Shown here: piece by piece, positions 35,954 through 47,668 of the stretch
How positions within the stretch are numbered: position 1 is the stretch's first letter
Layout: each line of letters opens with the position of its first letter
DNA from: Tuctoria greenei
Taxonomy: Eukaryota; Streptophyta; Magnoliopsida; Poales; Poaceae
Length of the DNA: 64,000 nucleotides
Reading direction: 5' to 3'
NCBI GenBank assembly: GCA_036927565.1
Contig: JAYESD010000004.1
Span: forward strand, 95,894,732-95,958,731
Program-made: the position numbers and the translations under genes
The notes under the pieces: generated by a model
What the model saw: only the letters and a program-made list of their open reading frames with translations
Database searches by the model: none
Told to the model about the DNA's origin: nothing

Positions 35954-36148
35954 AGCGAACTTTGAAGTCCTAGGCCTCTTGTTTAAAATATAGCATGGGG
36001 AACCAAAAACTCGAAAATATGAAATATTAAGCTTGTTACCGGTAAGTAGCTCACATGATGTCTTCTTGAGTAGTCGATGAAGATAAAGTCAATTTATGGC
36101 GTGGAAAGCGGTGTTGACCGCTTCCGCGCAAAATTGATCTGAGGTCTT

Positions 36149-37331
36149 TTACTCATCGAGCATTGTTATTGCCATCTCTATGAGGGTTCGGTTCTTTCTT
36201 TCGGAAACTCTATTTTGTTGAGGGGAGTACAAAGCTGAAAACTCGTGCTTTATGCCTTCTTCATCTAGGAACTCCTCCACTTGTGTGTTCTTGAACTCTG
36301 TGCTGTTGTCGCTTCGGATGTTCTTGGTTGTCAATGAGAATTCATTTTGAGCTCGCTTGAAGAACTTCTTGAGTATTCCTTTTGCTTCTGACTTATCATG
36401 CAAAAAGAAAACCCAAGTAAAGCGAGAAAAATCATCAACAACTACTAAACCATATTTGTTACCACCGATGCTTATGTAAGCAATTGGACCAAATAAGTCC
36501 ATGTGAAGTAGTTTGAGCGGATTTGTTGTAGTCATGACGTTCTTTGCGGGGTGAGGTGCTCCAACTTGCTTCCCGGCTTGGTACGCACTACAAGGCCTAT
36601 CTTTCTCAAAAACAACATCCTTCAAACCTCGGATGTGATTGCCCTTGAGGAGTTTTTGAAGGTTCCTCATACCAACATGCGCTAGCCGTCTATGCCACAA
36701 CCAACCCATGTTGGTCTTTGCAATCAAGCATGTGTCAATTTCAGCTTTATTCTTGTTGAAGTCAATAAGATAAAGCTTTCCCTTTAACATACCCTTGAAT
36801 GCAATTGAACCATCACTCCTCCTAGAAACGGTCACCCCCTCGTTTGTGAACAAGAAATTATAACCTTTGTCACATAATTGAGATATGGACAGCAGGTTAT
36901 AATCTAAGGAAACAACATGTAATACGTGAGAAGGAGTGTGTTGTGGTGATATGGCAATTTTACCGGTACCGAACACCTTTCCTTGACTATTATCTCCAAA
37001 ATAGATGCACTCGCTTGGATCCTCATTTGCTTCATATTCAACGAACATTCTTCTTTCTCCGGTCATATGGTTGGTGCATCCACTGTCTAGCACCCATTTA
37101 GATCCACCGGAGGAATATGCCTGCAAAAACAAATTATGCCTTGGTTTTAGGTACCCAAGCTTGCTTGCGTCCTTCTAGGTTATTCACAAGGGATTTGGGC
37201 ACCCACACATGAGATTTGGTGTTCTCATGGCGTGGCCAAACATAATGAGCATAAACCTTCCCATAATTACTTCTCATTAAGACATAAGATGCATCAAAAG
37301 TTCTGAATAGTAACTTTTGTTGTTTATACAC
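36149..37331 (-). pseudogene. pol: Sire-A pol, protease and integrase part
   Basis: It holds the aspartic protease active-site motif LDSGCTNHMTG (about 37090). The GAG-pre-integrase zinc region follows: HRRLAH then the Cys pair, where the second Cys motif reads CSAYQAGK instead of CxxC. The integrase core has D in LLHMDLFGPI, D in RSDNSTEF and E in NRVSERKNRTL. A frameshift separates 37331-37134 from 37132-36149, and the stop at 36149 precedes the C-terminal part. It would cleave Gag-Pol and insert cDNA in an intact element. Confidence 0.88.
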
Positions 37332-37405
37332 ATGACTAGTCTGGAAGGCGGACTTGTCCGGAGTACCGGACTTGTTCGGACCCTGACCGGACTAGTCCGA
37401 TGATC
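37332..37405. repeat. LTR-type palindrome cluster inside the Sire-A coding region
   Basis: Four copies within 75 bp (GACTAGTCTGG, CGGACTTGTCCGG, CGGACTTGTTCGG, CCGGACTAGTCCG) between the gag coiled-coil part and protease. Translated in the gag frame they give an RTSP-rich repeat. Confidence 0.85.
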
Positions 37406-37450
37406 ATTCGTGTTGTATTCATTAACTTTTGATTTTCCAGTTTGAAAGGG

Positions 37451-39424
37451 TCATCCCTTTACAATAACATTGCTATCCTTGTTATTCTTATGGCTTCTAG
37501 CTTGTTGATTTTCACCATAAGAGTAACCAATGCCATATTTGACATTTTGAGGTCTTGTGACCAAGTATGTACTACGTGCATATTTGATCTTCTTGTCAAA
37601 TATGCCATTTTGTGAAGGATGCTTGTCCTTGGTAAAGGTTGACTTGTCTTTCAAACTGGTGTCAACCTTACCACATGTACAAGTAGATGCAACTTCAGTT
37701 TTAATGGGTTGAGAAGGTGAACTTGAAGAGGATGAAGGGTCACCTTGCTTGAGTGACTCAACTTGCACTTCAAGGATCTTGTTAACCTTGATCAGGTTAG
37801 CAAGTTCTTCCTTGATTGCAGCATTTGAGTCGTTTAACTCCAAGCAAGCTTCCTTGCTTGAAGCTAACTCAAACTCTAGTGACTTGCTTCGCTCATTTTC
37901 AAGCTCTAGAAGTTTGTCAAGTTCAAAATATTCCTCCTTTTGGGAGAAAATCATGTGTTCTTGACGATGTATCAACCTCTCCTTCTCAACAAGTTGATCA
38001 AGTAAAAATTTCATCTTTGTGGCAGTTTTCTTATCTAGTCCAATGAGCATATCTTCATTATCGCTAGCAATGTCGCTATCACTAGAATAGGAATGCACGG
38101 AAGAGGGTTTTGTTGTTACCTTGCATTTACCTTTTGCCATGAAGCAAGTGTCGTTTCCCTTCCATGCGCCGAGTGTAGGGAAGAGAGTAGACTTCTTGGA
38201 TGTCTTTTTGGTGGCTATGCTAGCCATCTCTTCTTCTTGTTCTCTTCATATGGGCAATCAACTATAAAGTGGCTATACTCACCACAATTATAGCATGCCT
38301 GCCTCAACTTTGGCTTTGATCTTTCCTTGTATTTTCCTTCACTTGATTTAGCGCCTTGTCTCTTCTTCATCATTTTCTTGAATTTCTTCATAAACAATAT
38401 CATGTCATCTTCATCTAAGTCACTGCTCTCATCGTCACCGTCTTCTTCTAGTTGTGCTTCTTGCGCTTCTTTAGATAAGGGCTTGAGGGTGGATTTCAAA
38501 GCAACCCCTTTCTTCTTTGCCGAGGTGAGGTCGGCAATTTCTTGACATGCTTCGCTTGCTTTTCCATCATCTCGAAATTGATAATTTTTCCAAGTAGCTC
38601 ATCTGGAGTCATTCTCTTATATCCGGGGCTTTCTCTAATCATTGAGCATAAGGTGACGTTGCGAGGCATGAAAGCTCTAAGGATGAGCTCCACCTCGTAG
38701 TCGTTCCACTTCTTGCTTCCGTACGATCGAACCTTGTTGATGAGCGTCTTAAGTCGGTTGTACATATCTTGAGGCGACTCATCTTCTTCGACTGCGAATC
38801 TTCCCAATTCACCATCGATCATTTCGATCTTCGCTTCACGCACATGACGATCACCTTCATGTGCAATTTGCAACGTGTCCCAGATCTCCGTTGCAATCTC
38901 GAGTCCATCCACCTTGGTGAACTCGTCCCTACTGAGCGAAGAGGCAATGACTGCCGCAACTTGGGAATTTTGATGAATTACCTGCTCTTGGCTTGGGGTA
39001 AGCTCTTCATCGTCGTCCGGGATATCTATCCCCGTGCACACAATATGCCATAGACTTGGTTGAGAGAAATTAAATGCATTTTTTTATTCTGCCTCCACAT
39101 TGAGTAATCACTTCCATCGAAGTGTGGGGCTTTTCCTAGAGGTATAGACGAATAATGATTATTGCTAGAATTAAAACAATCATAGTTGAAAGGATATCGG
39201 GAGTAGTTGGTGTGACTACTCCCCTTCTTCTTCTTTTCATCTTTGACTTTCACTTTCCCTTTGGAAAGAGCCTTCTTTCTTAGGTGCGCCTTTAGTTCAA
39301 GCGTTTCCTCATCGTCATCCTCGAAGTCTTGAATGGCTTCGAGGAGCTTTTCCACTTTCTGATTCTTGTCATCATCAACCTTCTCCTGGTTGTTGCTCTT
39401 GTGTACGTCCTTCATGTCCGACAT
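37451..39424 (-). pseudogene. gag: Sire-A gag (capsid/nucleocapsid), frameshifted
   Basis: It starts at ATG 39424 (MSDMKDVHKSNN), 36 bp inside the primer binding site. It includes HFDGSDYSMWR and the copia gag region (IWDTLQIAHEG, then SPQDMYNRLKTLINKVRSYG). A CCHC zinc knuckle CYNCGEYSHFIVDC lies near 38290-38250. A long coiled coil follows, rich in Glu, Leu and Lys (about 38040-37760), characteristic of Sirevirus gag. Frameshifts occur near 39035, 38500 and 38225; relatives read straight through at these points. Gag forms the particle in which reverse transcription takes place. Confidence 0.85.
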
Positions 39425-39459
39425 GATCTCTTCGAGCGATTAGTCTCTTTCTTGAAGAA

Positions 39460-39474
39460 CCTGCTCTGATACCA
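39460..39474 (-). promoter_or_regulatory. Sire-A primer binding site (initiator tRNA-Met)
   Basis: The minus strand reads TGGTATCAGAGCAGG two bases inside the 5' LTR, complementary to the 3' end of plant initiator tRNA-Met. Confidence 0.9.
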
Positions 39475-39476
39475 AT

Positions 39477-41012
39477 TGAATGGGGCCTAGAGGGGGGGTG
39501 AATAGGCCTTTTCAATTTTTGTCGGAACCTGCAACACTTGACAACCAAATCAAAACTCGAGATATCGGACTAGTCCGGTAAAGTGCAGACTAGTCCGATG
39601 TGTACCGACTAGTTTAATCAAGTTTGATCGATTAATTTGATTCTAGGATGTATGAAATGTAAATATACTTGTAATTAAGGTGTTGCAAGATTATGACCTA
39701 GAGTATACCACAAGTCAATCTTATCTTTGTTGTTTCAACGTAAAGTGAAGAATATTGATTGAAACCCTAGATTGATATGATGAATAAGAACGATGAACAC
39801 ATAGCAAGAACACAAGCAACTTATCCCGTTGTTCGGCTCCCATAGAGGCAACCTACATCCACGTTGAGGAGTCCACAAAAGGACCGGGTCTTCTCCAACC
39901 ATACCCTCGTCGGATCACCACGAAGGCCAATCCTCTTGTCTTATCACAAATGGTAAATAACCAAATTCAAGGGGCCTTCTCACACGTTGAGGGCTCCCCT
40001 AGTTTACAATTAGAACTTCACCAAGAACACACTCAAAAGACTACAATTAAAATCAGAGGAGTGTGTTAGGGAATCAAACCAAGAGCTCAAGAGTGATGAA
40101 TCGTATCTCTCCAATGTTCCAAAGTGTATCCTCAAGGGATTGATCTTTTTGGCTTTTGATTTCATGGAGAGATGTGTTTTTGAGGCTCTTGGGAGGTGTG
40201 ACAGCGCAGGGGGTCGAGAGGGATTAAAGTTGGGCCGTGCACATCTATTTATATGGGGTTTCTAAAAGTGACCGTTAGGGTTTAGAAAGATCAGACTAGT
40301 CCGTTGTGGACATCGAACTAGTCCGGTGTGCTGTGTGTAGCAAACCCTAAGTGTCCTGAAATATCGGACTAGTCCAGCTAGGAGCGGACTTGTCCGATTT
40401 CGCTTCTGGAAATCTTCGGACTAGTCCGATAGTCATCATACATGTCTGGATCAGTGAAATCCTAAGTGAATTGGGTGATAAGTCCGCACTTGGAGGACTT
40501 GTCCGATTTAGATCAGAGAGTTTTCGGACTAGTCCGTGCCAATATCGGACTTGTCCGATTTAGATCAGAATGATATCGCACTAGTCTGTTGTGTGATCGG
40601 ACTTGTCCGATTTTGTGCAGCTTGTGAAGTGTTTTGAGGACTAGTCGGCACTAGGGAGGACTAGTCCGATTCTAGTCAGAGAGATATCAGACTAGTCCGT
40701 GTTTATATAGGACTTGTCCGATCTTGTGCAGAGAGATATCGGACTAGTCCGGTCCTGTATAAATTTGTGCAATGTGTGTGTTTATTTGTGTTTGAGCTCT
40801 TGGGGAGTGTTTCCTTAACACACTCCACACACAATGATCTAGTACACTTGTTCCTTGAGCTTTTTTCCGCATTGCTCTTCATTCTCCCTTCTTTTTGGCA
40901 CTTTGCTTATTTTTCCATTAAAACCTGTGCTCATCTCAACAAAGTGGTTAGGATCTCATTTGCTTGTCATAAATCATCCAAAACCCACAAGGGATTCCTA
41001 GATGCACTTTCA
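39477..41012 (-). repeat. Sire-A 5' LTR
   Basis: Window-strand ends are TGAATGGGGCC and GATGCACTTTCA. It aligns along its length with 29328-30881 but with several percent difference and small indels. It carries the same palindrome cluster (about 40290-40750). Confidence 0.92.
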
Positions 41013-41165
41013 GAAAGACATAGAGAGGGAGAGAGGGAGAGATAGAGAGAGAAAAGAAGTGATAGATAGAGAGGAAGCTAGAGAGAAAGAGATAGAGGGA
41101 GAGGGGAAGAGATAGAGAGAGTGCGAGAGTGAGTGAGGTCAAGGGAGATAGGGAGAGTGAGGAAA
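41013..41165 (+). repeat. GA-rich tract in the last intron of CACTA-3 ORF2, right half
   Basis: Continues the GAGAGAGGGAGAG repeat after the GAAAG duplication (41013-41017). Confidence 0.9.
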
Positions 41166-41288
41166 TGAGGGAGTTTTGATAAGTTTTAGTCGAAAACAAC
41201 ATGCTTCTCTTTTATTAAGTTATGTTATTATGTTAGTTGAAGTTAACATATTACGTTATTAAGTTTCTCTTTTATTTGTTTATCGCAG

Positions 41289-41408
41289 GGATCCTGTCAT
41301 GGAACACCTGAAGATGGCGATGTTTTCCTTAACGTCAACAACGGAGGTACGAGTGGAGGTGATGGGAGCGCAGGACGTGCGAGTGGAGGCTCCCACAACG
41401 ACATTTGA
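41289..41408 (+). pseudogene. Last exon of the CACTA-3 TNPA-like gene
   Basis: Follows a TATCGCAG acceptor. It begins GGATC as in CACTA-1 and CACTA-2 and encodes about 39 Gly/Asn-rich residues (VNNGGTSGGDGSAG), ending at the stop 41406-41408. Confidence 0.7.
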
Positions 41409-41609
41409 ATTTCTTTTACTCTTTACGTACTGTCGTACTTGTGTTTGAAACGTTTGAAGACTTGTGTTCATTGCTGTGTTTGAACTGTTTGTGAATGTGT
41501 TCGTTAATGTATTGTGGCTGTATAAATTATGCTATTGTGGATGTATAATGGAGGCTCCCCAGCCGAGGAGGGAGAGGAAATAGGCTATTTTTTTTAAAAA
41601 ACATATGTT

Positions 41610-42060
41610 ATGTGCATCGGTTTTGGCTTAACCGACGCCCATAGTCATCCTCTGTACGCTGCCCATGTGGCGGTCTAAATGCATCGGTCTCCAGCAACCG
41701 ACGCACTTAAGTGGAGTAAGAGTGTCAGTTTCGAAGGTACTGACGCTCAAAGTGGCGCTCAGTAAGCTTGCCACATGTTGCGCTAAGTACGTCGGTGTGC
41801 CGAAACCGACACTCTTAAGGGCATTAAGTGCGTTGGTTCCTTTCGCCGATGCATTTAATGCTATGGGCGTCGGCTCCTGGAAACCGACACACATATAGTC
41901 TAAATGCGCCGGCCCCGACGCACTTACAGGGTTAAAGGCGTCCAAACTATTTCATCGGCTAAGTGCATTGGTTAACCGATGTTTATAGCTTAAGGGTATT
42001 GGTTTCTACAAGCAAACGATGCTCATATGGCTGATGCCTAATTGACGGATTCCTGTAGTG
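41610..42060 (+). repeat. CACTA-3 right subterminal array and terminus
   Basis: About a dozen copies of the AAGTGCGTCGGTT / AACCGACGC motif in both orientations, ending in GGATTCCTGTAGTG at 42047-42060. Confidence 0.88.
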
Positions 42061-44287
42061 TGTCCCATATAAAACCCTGTGGCGATACTGTATGGTTTAG
42101 CAACTTCCTCCATAACTCGATCCTTAGAATCCAATAGGTGTCAAACCCCAAACCAGTGCACACATGCACAATACCAATCAACACCTCCTATCAGATTCCT
42201 AGCAACTAGTTCCATTATTGCCAACAACTCATAATTCATAGTAGATTAAATATAATATGTAGACAAATTGATTCATATTCAATTAAGCATTGCTAAGCAT
42301 GAACTAGTTAATAATAATCAACCCAAACCATGGCGACAAGGAATAATGTGGAAAATCTAGGGAAACCATAACATAGGATTCATCTTTGAATTTACCATGC
42401 ATCTAACTAAAACTTAACAAAAAGGGTGCAAGATAGTCAAGGAACTTGCCTCTAGAGTAGGGTTGGTGGTCGACGGGAAACTGGTGCTCTTGGACGTTGA
42501 AATTCAGTTCTGGCTTCGACTCTAGATACGATGTTGCACATAAAATAATAGCATACAATAAGAACAATCACAAAATGCATACATGAACATAAAATCCTAC
42601 ACATTCATGATTTTATGGGTAATTTAGTTCATAGGAATAAGTTATTTCTTATTGAGAATTTGAAGTTAAATGAGATAATTTGAATAAAACATATTTTTAG
42701 CGATTTTGTACAGATTTTTATATTTATTTGAAACCTATTATTTTTTTAGAAAGTTTCCTCCCTCAAAAATATGCTTAAAATAGATTCTTAACATAAAATA
42801 TGCATTTTACAATTTTTTACAACATTTTTAGTATTTATTTCTTATGTGTAAATTAATTTCTATAGTTTAAATACAATTACAAAGCATTTTATCTATAAAC
42901 CAGCAATTTAGTTAAATTATTAAAAATAACTATAGAACTGAATAAATTTTTATAGTATTTTATGGAAACCATGGACCTTTATTTAATTTCTGACATTTTT
43001 AGGGGCTAATCTACAAAAATACAATTAATCCAGAGGCTAGAAACTATTTTTATAAAGTCCAGGGGTTATTTTATAAGTTTCTATATTTAATTTCCTATTT
43101 TCTAATATTCTAGGGGTTTTCTATTAATTTTTACCTCATTACACAATTATTACACAATTTCCAAAAGATTAGGGTTTGTTATAAAATTTCGAGCCAACAT
43201 GTGAATAGACTAAAATGTCTAGGGGTTATCTATAAAATTACCAATGGTTATGCGGGTTCGAATATGGTTCGTCAGATTTAAAGAGAATGGCCCAGATTTA
43301 AAATAACGAAGGGGTACGCATATTATAATATCGGCCGTTTGGATGGGTTCGACAGCCGGGATTGAGCCATGTCAGCTCGGGGCGGTGCGCAGCCAGGGGC
43401 GAGGCGGAGCACGACGGCCACGGCGGCGCGCCTCGCCGTCGATGGCCAAAACGGCCAATAACAACGCCGAAGCTTCGATGCTTGAGTGGAAAAGAGAGAA
43501 GAGAATGTGGAGAGCTCACCGAGAGGCGTCCCGAAGTCGGAACCAAAGCGGAAACAAGTCGGCGACGATGAGTGGCAGTGGAACTCGGCGGCGCTCGACG
43601 AAATCGGCGGCGCGATGACATTCCCGTGAAGAGACGTTGTCCGGCGGCCTAGCATCACGTCAAACTCGTTAGACAAAGAAGCATAGAGGATAATCGGCTA
43701 TAATGATTGGAACGAAGTCGCCATTACCGAGCTCGACGGAGGCTAGGGTTTGGGGTGTTGGGGCAGCCAATTTAGAGGGGAGTCGGCCCGGGTTTTATAG
43801 GGGCATGGAAGAGAAATGATTGGCGCCATCATAGGTCATGATCGAACGCTTTATTGAGGGAGAAACTGCCGACATTGAAGAGGGGCGAGTGCGCGGCGCA
43901 ATGTGCGTGCGTTACAGGGCGCGATGGCTAGGTGGGGAAGGAAGAGCTGACGGGCGGGGCCCACTAGCCAGAGAGAGGGAGAGAGGAGAGGTGCGGGCGG
44001 GCCGGCGATGAGGAAAGAAGGAAGTTGGGCCAGGAAGGGAATTAGGGCTCATGTGAGGTTCTTTCCTTTTTCTATTCTTTTCTTTTCCTTTCTCATAGTT
44101 TTTCTTTCATTTTATGATTTGAATTTTAAAACGAAATTTCTAACGAACTTAAATTATCAAAATTTTTCACACATGCCAAACATATGATGCACTTGCCTTA
44201 TATGACTTTTATTCCAAAAGAAATTATTTTCAAACTCTTATAAAATTCATTTTACGTTTTTTTCTTCTCCAAAAAGTAGGTGTTACA
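42061..44287 (-). repeat. LARD left LTR, segment 3
   Basis: TGTCCCATATAAAACC onward aligns with 46037-47668 and 54613-55176 of the right LTR and ends in TGTTACA at 44287. It is long, A/T-rich and non-coding, with a GC-rich part at 43320-44040. Minus-strand frames at 43323-43676 have a counterpart in the other LTR (47274-47615) but show no domain. Confidence 0.88.
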
Positions 44288-45105
44288 ACTCTACCCCCCC
44301 CCCCCCCCCCAAAAAAAAGGAATCTCGCTCGCGAGATTCGGACGTCCTATAGAAATAGATCGAAAACAGGGCATTGAGGTCTTCTTTGTCTTCTCCACGT
44401 TGCTTCTTCCTTCGATGGTATTTTTGTTGCATCATGCACACGTGAATCATCTTCCTCTTCGTAATGCCTCGAGGTAGCTTTAATCGATAGGCTACCCCCT
44501 TATGCTTTCACTTACATTAGGGTAAACTTTTCTCGCTATCATGTAATACTGTATTAGAGTTAGAATCATCACGAGACATACCATTCACTGCTTTAGATGT
44601 GCCCTGAACATCCCCTCTCCAAGCTGGGGCGAAGTGATTCTTGAGTAGCTGACCGTTGTAGTAGATCAAGAGCTCACTCATCTATTCTTCACGATCGACA
44701 AGATGAACCTCGGTAGTATGATAGCAAATGTAGAGCTTGTGGGTGTCGTATCCAGTAGTAAGTAGCATGCCCTAAGACGATTATTCATTCCTTCAGTGAG
44801 ATCTCCAGTGGAATAGTACATCATCAAGTTTCTTGGATCTTGCTGAGGGGATCTTGGAGCATGGGTTGGAGCACATGAGACAAGTTGAATCCATTTGGTG
44901 GTCAGGTGAGTGTTGGCCATCTGCAGTTGAGGAGAAGAGTGTTGGAAAATCAAAATAGTGAAGACAAACGGAGTAAGTTAACAAGACAAGGTAGAATATA
45001 CAAAGAAATTTTGTCAAAGATTTTTATTGAAAATAACGAAGTCCTTAATGTGTCCATTTCTATCTAGGCTCGCGTCCTACAGGCAACCTGGCTCTGATAC
45101 CACTT
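44288..45105 (-). other. LARD interior: no gag or pol
   Basis: It consists of 818 bp. On the minus strand the 3' end reads CGAATCTCGCGAGCGAGATT (about 44320-44341), resembling the end of grass gypsy pol genes. A tract of 8 T and 17 G follows (44318-44294), then GTAGAGT directly before the LTR, which is the polypurine tract. The remainder has no recognisable domain. Confidence 0.75.
45082..45102 (-). promoter_or_regulatory. LARD primer binding site (initiator tRNA-Met)
   Basis: The minus strand reads TGGTATCAGAGCCAGGTTGC three bases inside the 5' LTR (45106), matching the initiator tRNA-Met 3' end over at least 12 bases. Confidence 0.88.
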
Positions 45106-47668
45106 TGTCACACCTGGTTTTAAGAAGGCGACCAGATGCTTTCCACATGTATGCTAGGATCAGTTGATTTCATACATGTGTATACGAAAGTGAAATACCA
45201 TTAAATTGAACCATGTTCGAGTACATAAATTATTACATAAATGACCATCCAGGTCTAAAAGAAAATTACAAAGTAGCAAAAAGTAGTAGATAAATGGGGC
45301 TCCAAATCACAGGCGTCGCACGGGGGATACGCCAGCCCAGTACATCTCGTCTGGATCTCCATAGGAGTCCTGGTTCTCCACCTCTTCGTCTTCATAGACT
45401 GGGGAAAAATTAGGCAACTAGCAAGTTTGAGTATCAATGGTACTCAAAAAGTGGGAAGTTTATGTCATGTGGTTCATATCAAGGAAGGCAAATAATAGTA
45501 AAGCACTATATCAATTACAATCTACCCTTAATATTGTTAAGCACCTACATCTAGGTGAAACCCATCCATAAACCCCATAGTGACCAGATAATGCCCAACC
45601 CAAACCTTCCACCATTTAACCATGTGTGCTAATTATGAACTTGGTCCTAAGCCGCTCGTGTCCATGAGCACGGATGTCTAGACAGCATGAAAAAACTCTG
45701 CGGAGTGTGTATCCTTTACCTCCAGTTCGTGATTTCATCCCCTGTTGCTAGGTGGACTAAAATAAACCACCCTGTTGCAAGCGGCGGCCAACCACTATAC
45801 ACACTTTCATAGGTGTGCGGCCAGAAGATCACTACGAGGTCTTTCTGATGGTTCTCCCGACTTGCAATTGGTACTCTGAGGTTTCACCGCTCCGACACCT
45901 GGAGTCTATTTCCACCCGATCAAGAGAAGCCCCCTCTTGAGCCATGTGAATCACAAGGCAGTAGTCTAAACCAATTACCCGCTCGTTCGATTACCAACGC
46001 TACACCGGGAGAGACCAAATTACTAAACCAAGTTGTCCCATATACAACCTTGCGGCGATACTGTATGGCTTAGCAATTTCCTCCATAACCCGGTGCTTAG
46101 AATCCGATAGGCGTCAAACAGCAAACCAATATCTTGTGCATGCATGCACCATACAAATCAACACCTCCTATGAGATTCCTAGCAACTACTTCCATTATTG
46201 CCAACATCTCATAATCCATAGTAGATTAAATATAGCATGTAGACAAATTGATTCATATTCAATTAAGCATTGCTAAGTGTGAACTAGTTAATAATAATCC
46301 ACCCAAACCATGGCAACAAGGAATACTGTGGAAAATCTAGGGAAAACATAACATAGGATTCATCTTTTAATTTAGCATGCATCTAACTAAAACTTAACAA
46401 AAAGGGTGCAAGATGGTCAAAGAACTTGCCTCTAGAGTAGGGTCGGCGGTCGACGGGAAACTGGAGCTCTTGAAGGTTGAATGTCGGTTCTGGCCCCGAC
46501 TCTAGATACGATGTTGCACATAAAATAATAGCATACAATAAGAACAATAAAAAAATGCATACATGAACATATAATCCTACACATTTATGATTTTATGGGT
46601 AATTTAGTTCATAGGAATAAATTTTTTCTTATTGAGAACTTGGAGTTAAATGAGATAATTTCAATAAAACATATTTTTAGAAATTTTATACAGATTTTTA
46701 TATTTATTTGAAAGCCATTATTATTTTCTAGAAAGTTTCATCCTTCAAAAATATGCTTAAAATATTTCTTCTGTGTATATTAATTTCTATAGTTTAAATA
46801 CAATTACAAAGCATTTTATATATAAACAAGCAATTTAATTAAATTAATAAAAATCAATACATAACTTAATATTAATTAAAAATATGTACAGGGATGTTTT
46901 ATAGTATTTTATGGAAACCATAGACTTTTATTTAATTTTTGACATTTTCAGGGGCTAATCTACAAAAATACAATTAATCCAGAGGCTAGAAACTATTTTT
47001 ATAAAGTCCAGGGGTTATTTTATAAGTTTTGAGTATTTAATTTCCTATTTTCTAATATTCCAGGGGTTTTCTATTAATTTTTACCTCATTACACTGTTAT
47101 TACACAATTTCCAGAAAGATTAGGGTTTGTTTTATAAAATTTCGAGCCAATCTGTGAATAGACTAAAATGTCTAGGGGTTATCTATAAAATTACCAACAG
47201 TTATGAGGGTTTGAATAGGGCCGTCAGATTTAAAGAGAATGGTCAAATTTAAAATAACGAAGGGGTACACATGTTATAATCTCGGCCGTTCGAATGGGTC
47301 CGACGGCCTGGATCGGGGCGGTGCGCAGCCAGGGGCGAGGAGGCGCATGGCTGCCACGGTGGCGCGCCTCGCCGGCGATGGCCAAAACGACCAATAACGA
47401 CGCCAAAGCTTCGATGCTTGAGTGGAAAAGAGAGAGGAGAATGTGGAGAGCTCACCGAGAGGCATCGCGAAGTTGGAACCGAAGCGAAAACAAGTCGGCG
47501 ATGGTGAGTGGTGAAAGAACTCGGCAGCGCTCAATGAAATCAGCGGCGCTACGGCGTTCCCCTGAAGAGACGATGTCCGGCAGACTCCTAACATCATGAC
47601 AAACTCGTTAGACAAAGAAGCACAAAGGATAATTGGTTATAATGATGAGAACGAAGTCGCCATTACTG
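45106..47668 (-). repeat. LARD right (5') LTR, segment 1
   Basis: TGTCACACCTGG to the Sire-B target duplication TACTG (47664-47668). It provides the empty sites for CACTA-2 (near 45643-45656) and CACTA-3 (near 46030-46043). Confidence 0.9.

Larger units (their letters stand above)
29328..41012 (-). mobile_element. Sire-A, Ty1/copia Sirevirus-type retrotransposon with an extra ORF
   Basis: Two LTRs (29328-30881 and 39477-41012) flanked by the 5-bp duplication GAAAG (29323-29327 and 41013-41017). On the minus strand the order is 5' LTR, initiator-Met primer binding site, gag with zinc knuckle and coiled coil, protease, integrase, reverse transcriptase, RNase H, extra ORF, polypurine tracts, 3' LTR. 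The total of 11,685 bp, the extra ORF after RNase H and the palindrome-rich LTRs fit the Sirevirus (SIRE/Maximus) lineage. The LTRs differ by several percent, so the insertion is not recent, and gag and pol carry several frameshifts and stops. Confidence 0.93.
22017..42060 (+). mobile_element. CACTA-3, En/Spm-type transposon split by Sire-A
   Basis: Ends are CACTACAGGAAACG at 22017 and GGATTCCTGTAGTG at 42060. Without Sire-A it would be about 8.35 kb. The other LARD LTR shows the unoccupied site CCAAGTTGTCCCAT near 46030-46043. The left flank ends TTG but the right flank begins TGTCCC rather than TTGTCCC, so one T has been lost or the duplication is imperfect. Genes lie on the plus strand (22964-26461 and 26564-41408). 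The subterminal motif (GTCGGTT / ACCGACGC, typically AAGTGCGTCGG) differs from CACTA-1 and CACTA-2, so it is a separate family. Confidence 0.92.

Noticed and set aside
43323..43676. Possible conserved protein, also present at 47274-47615
   Set aside because: The two copies are the two LTRs of the LARD, so conservation reflects LTR duplication; no domain or codon signature.
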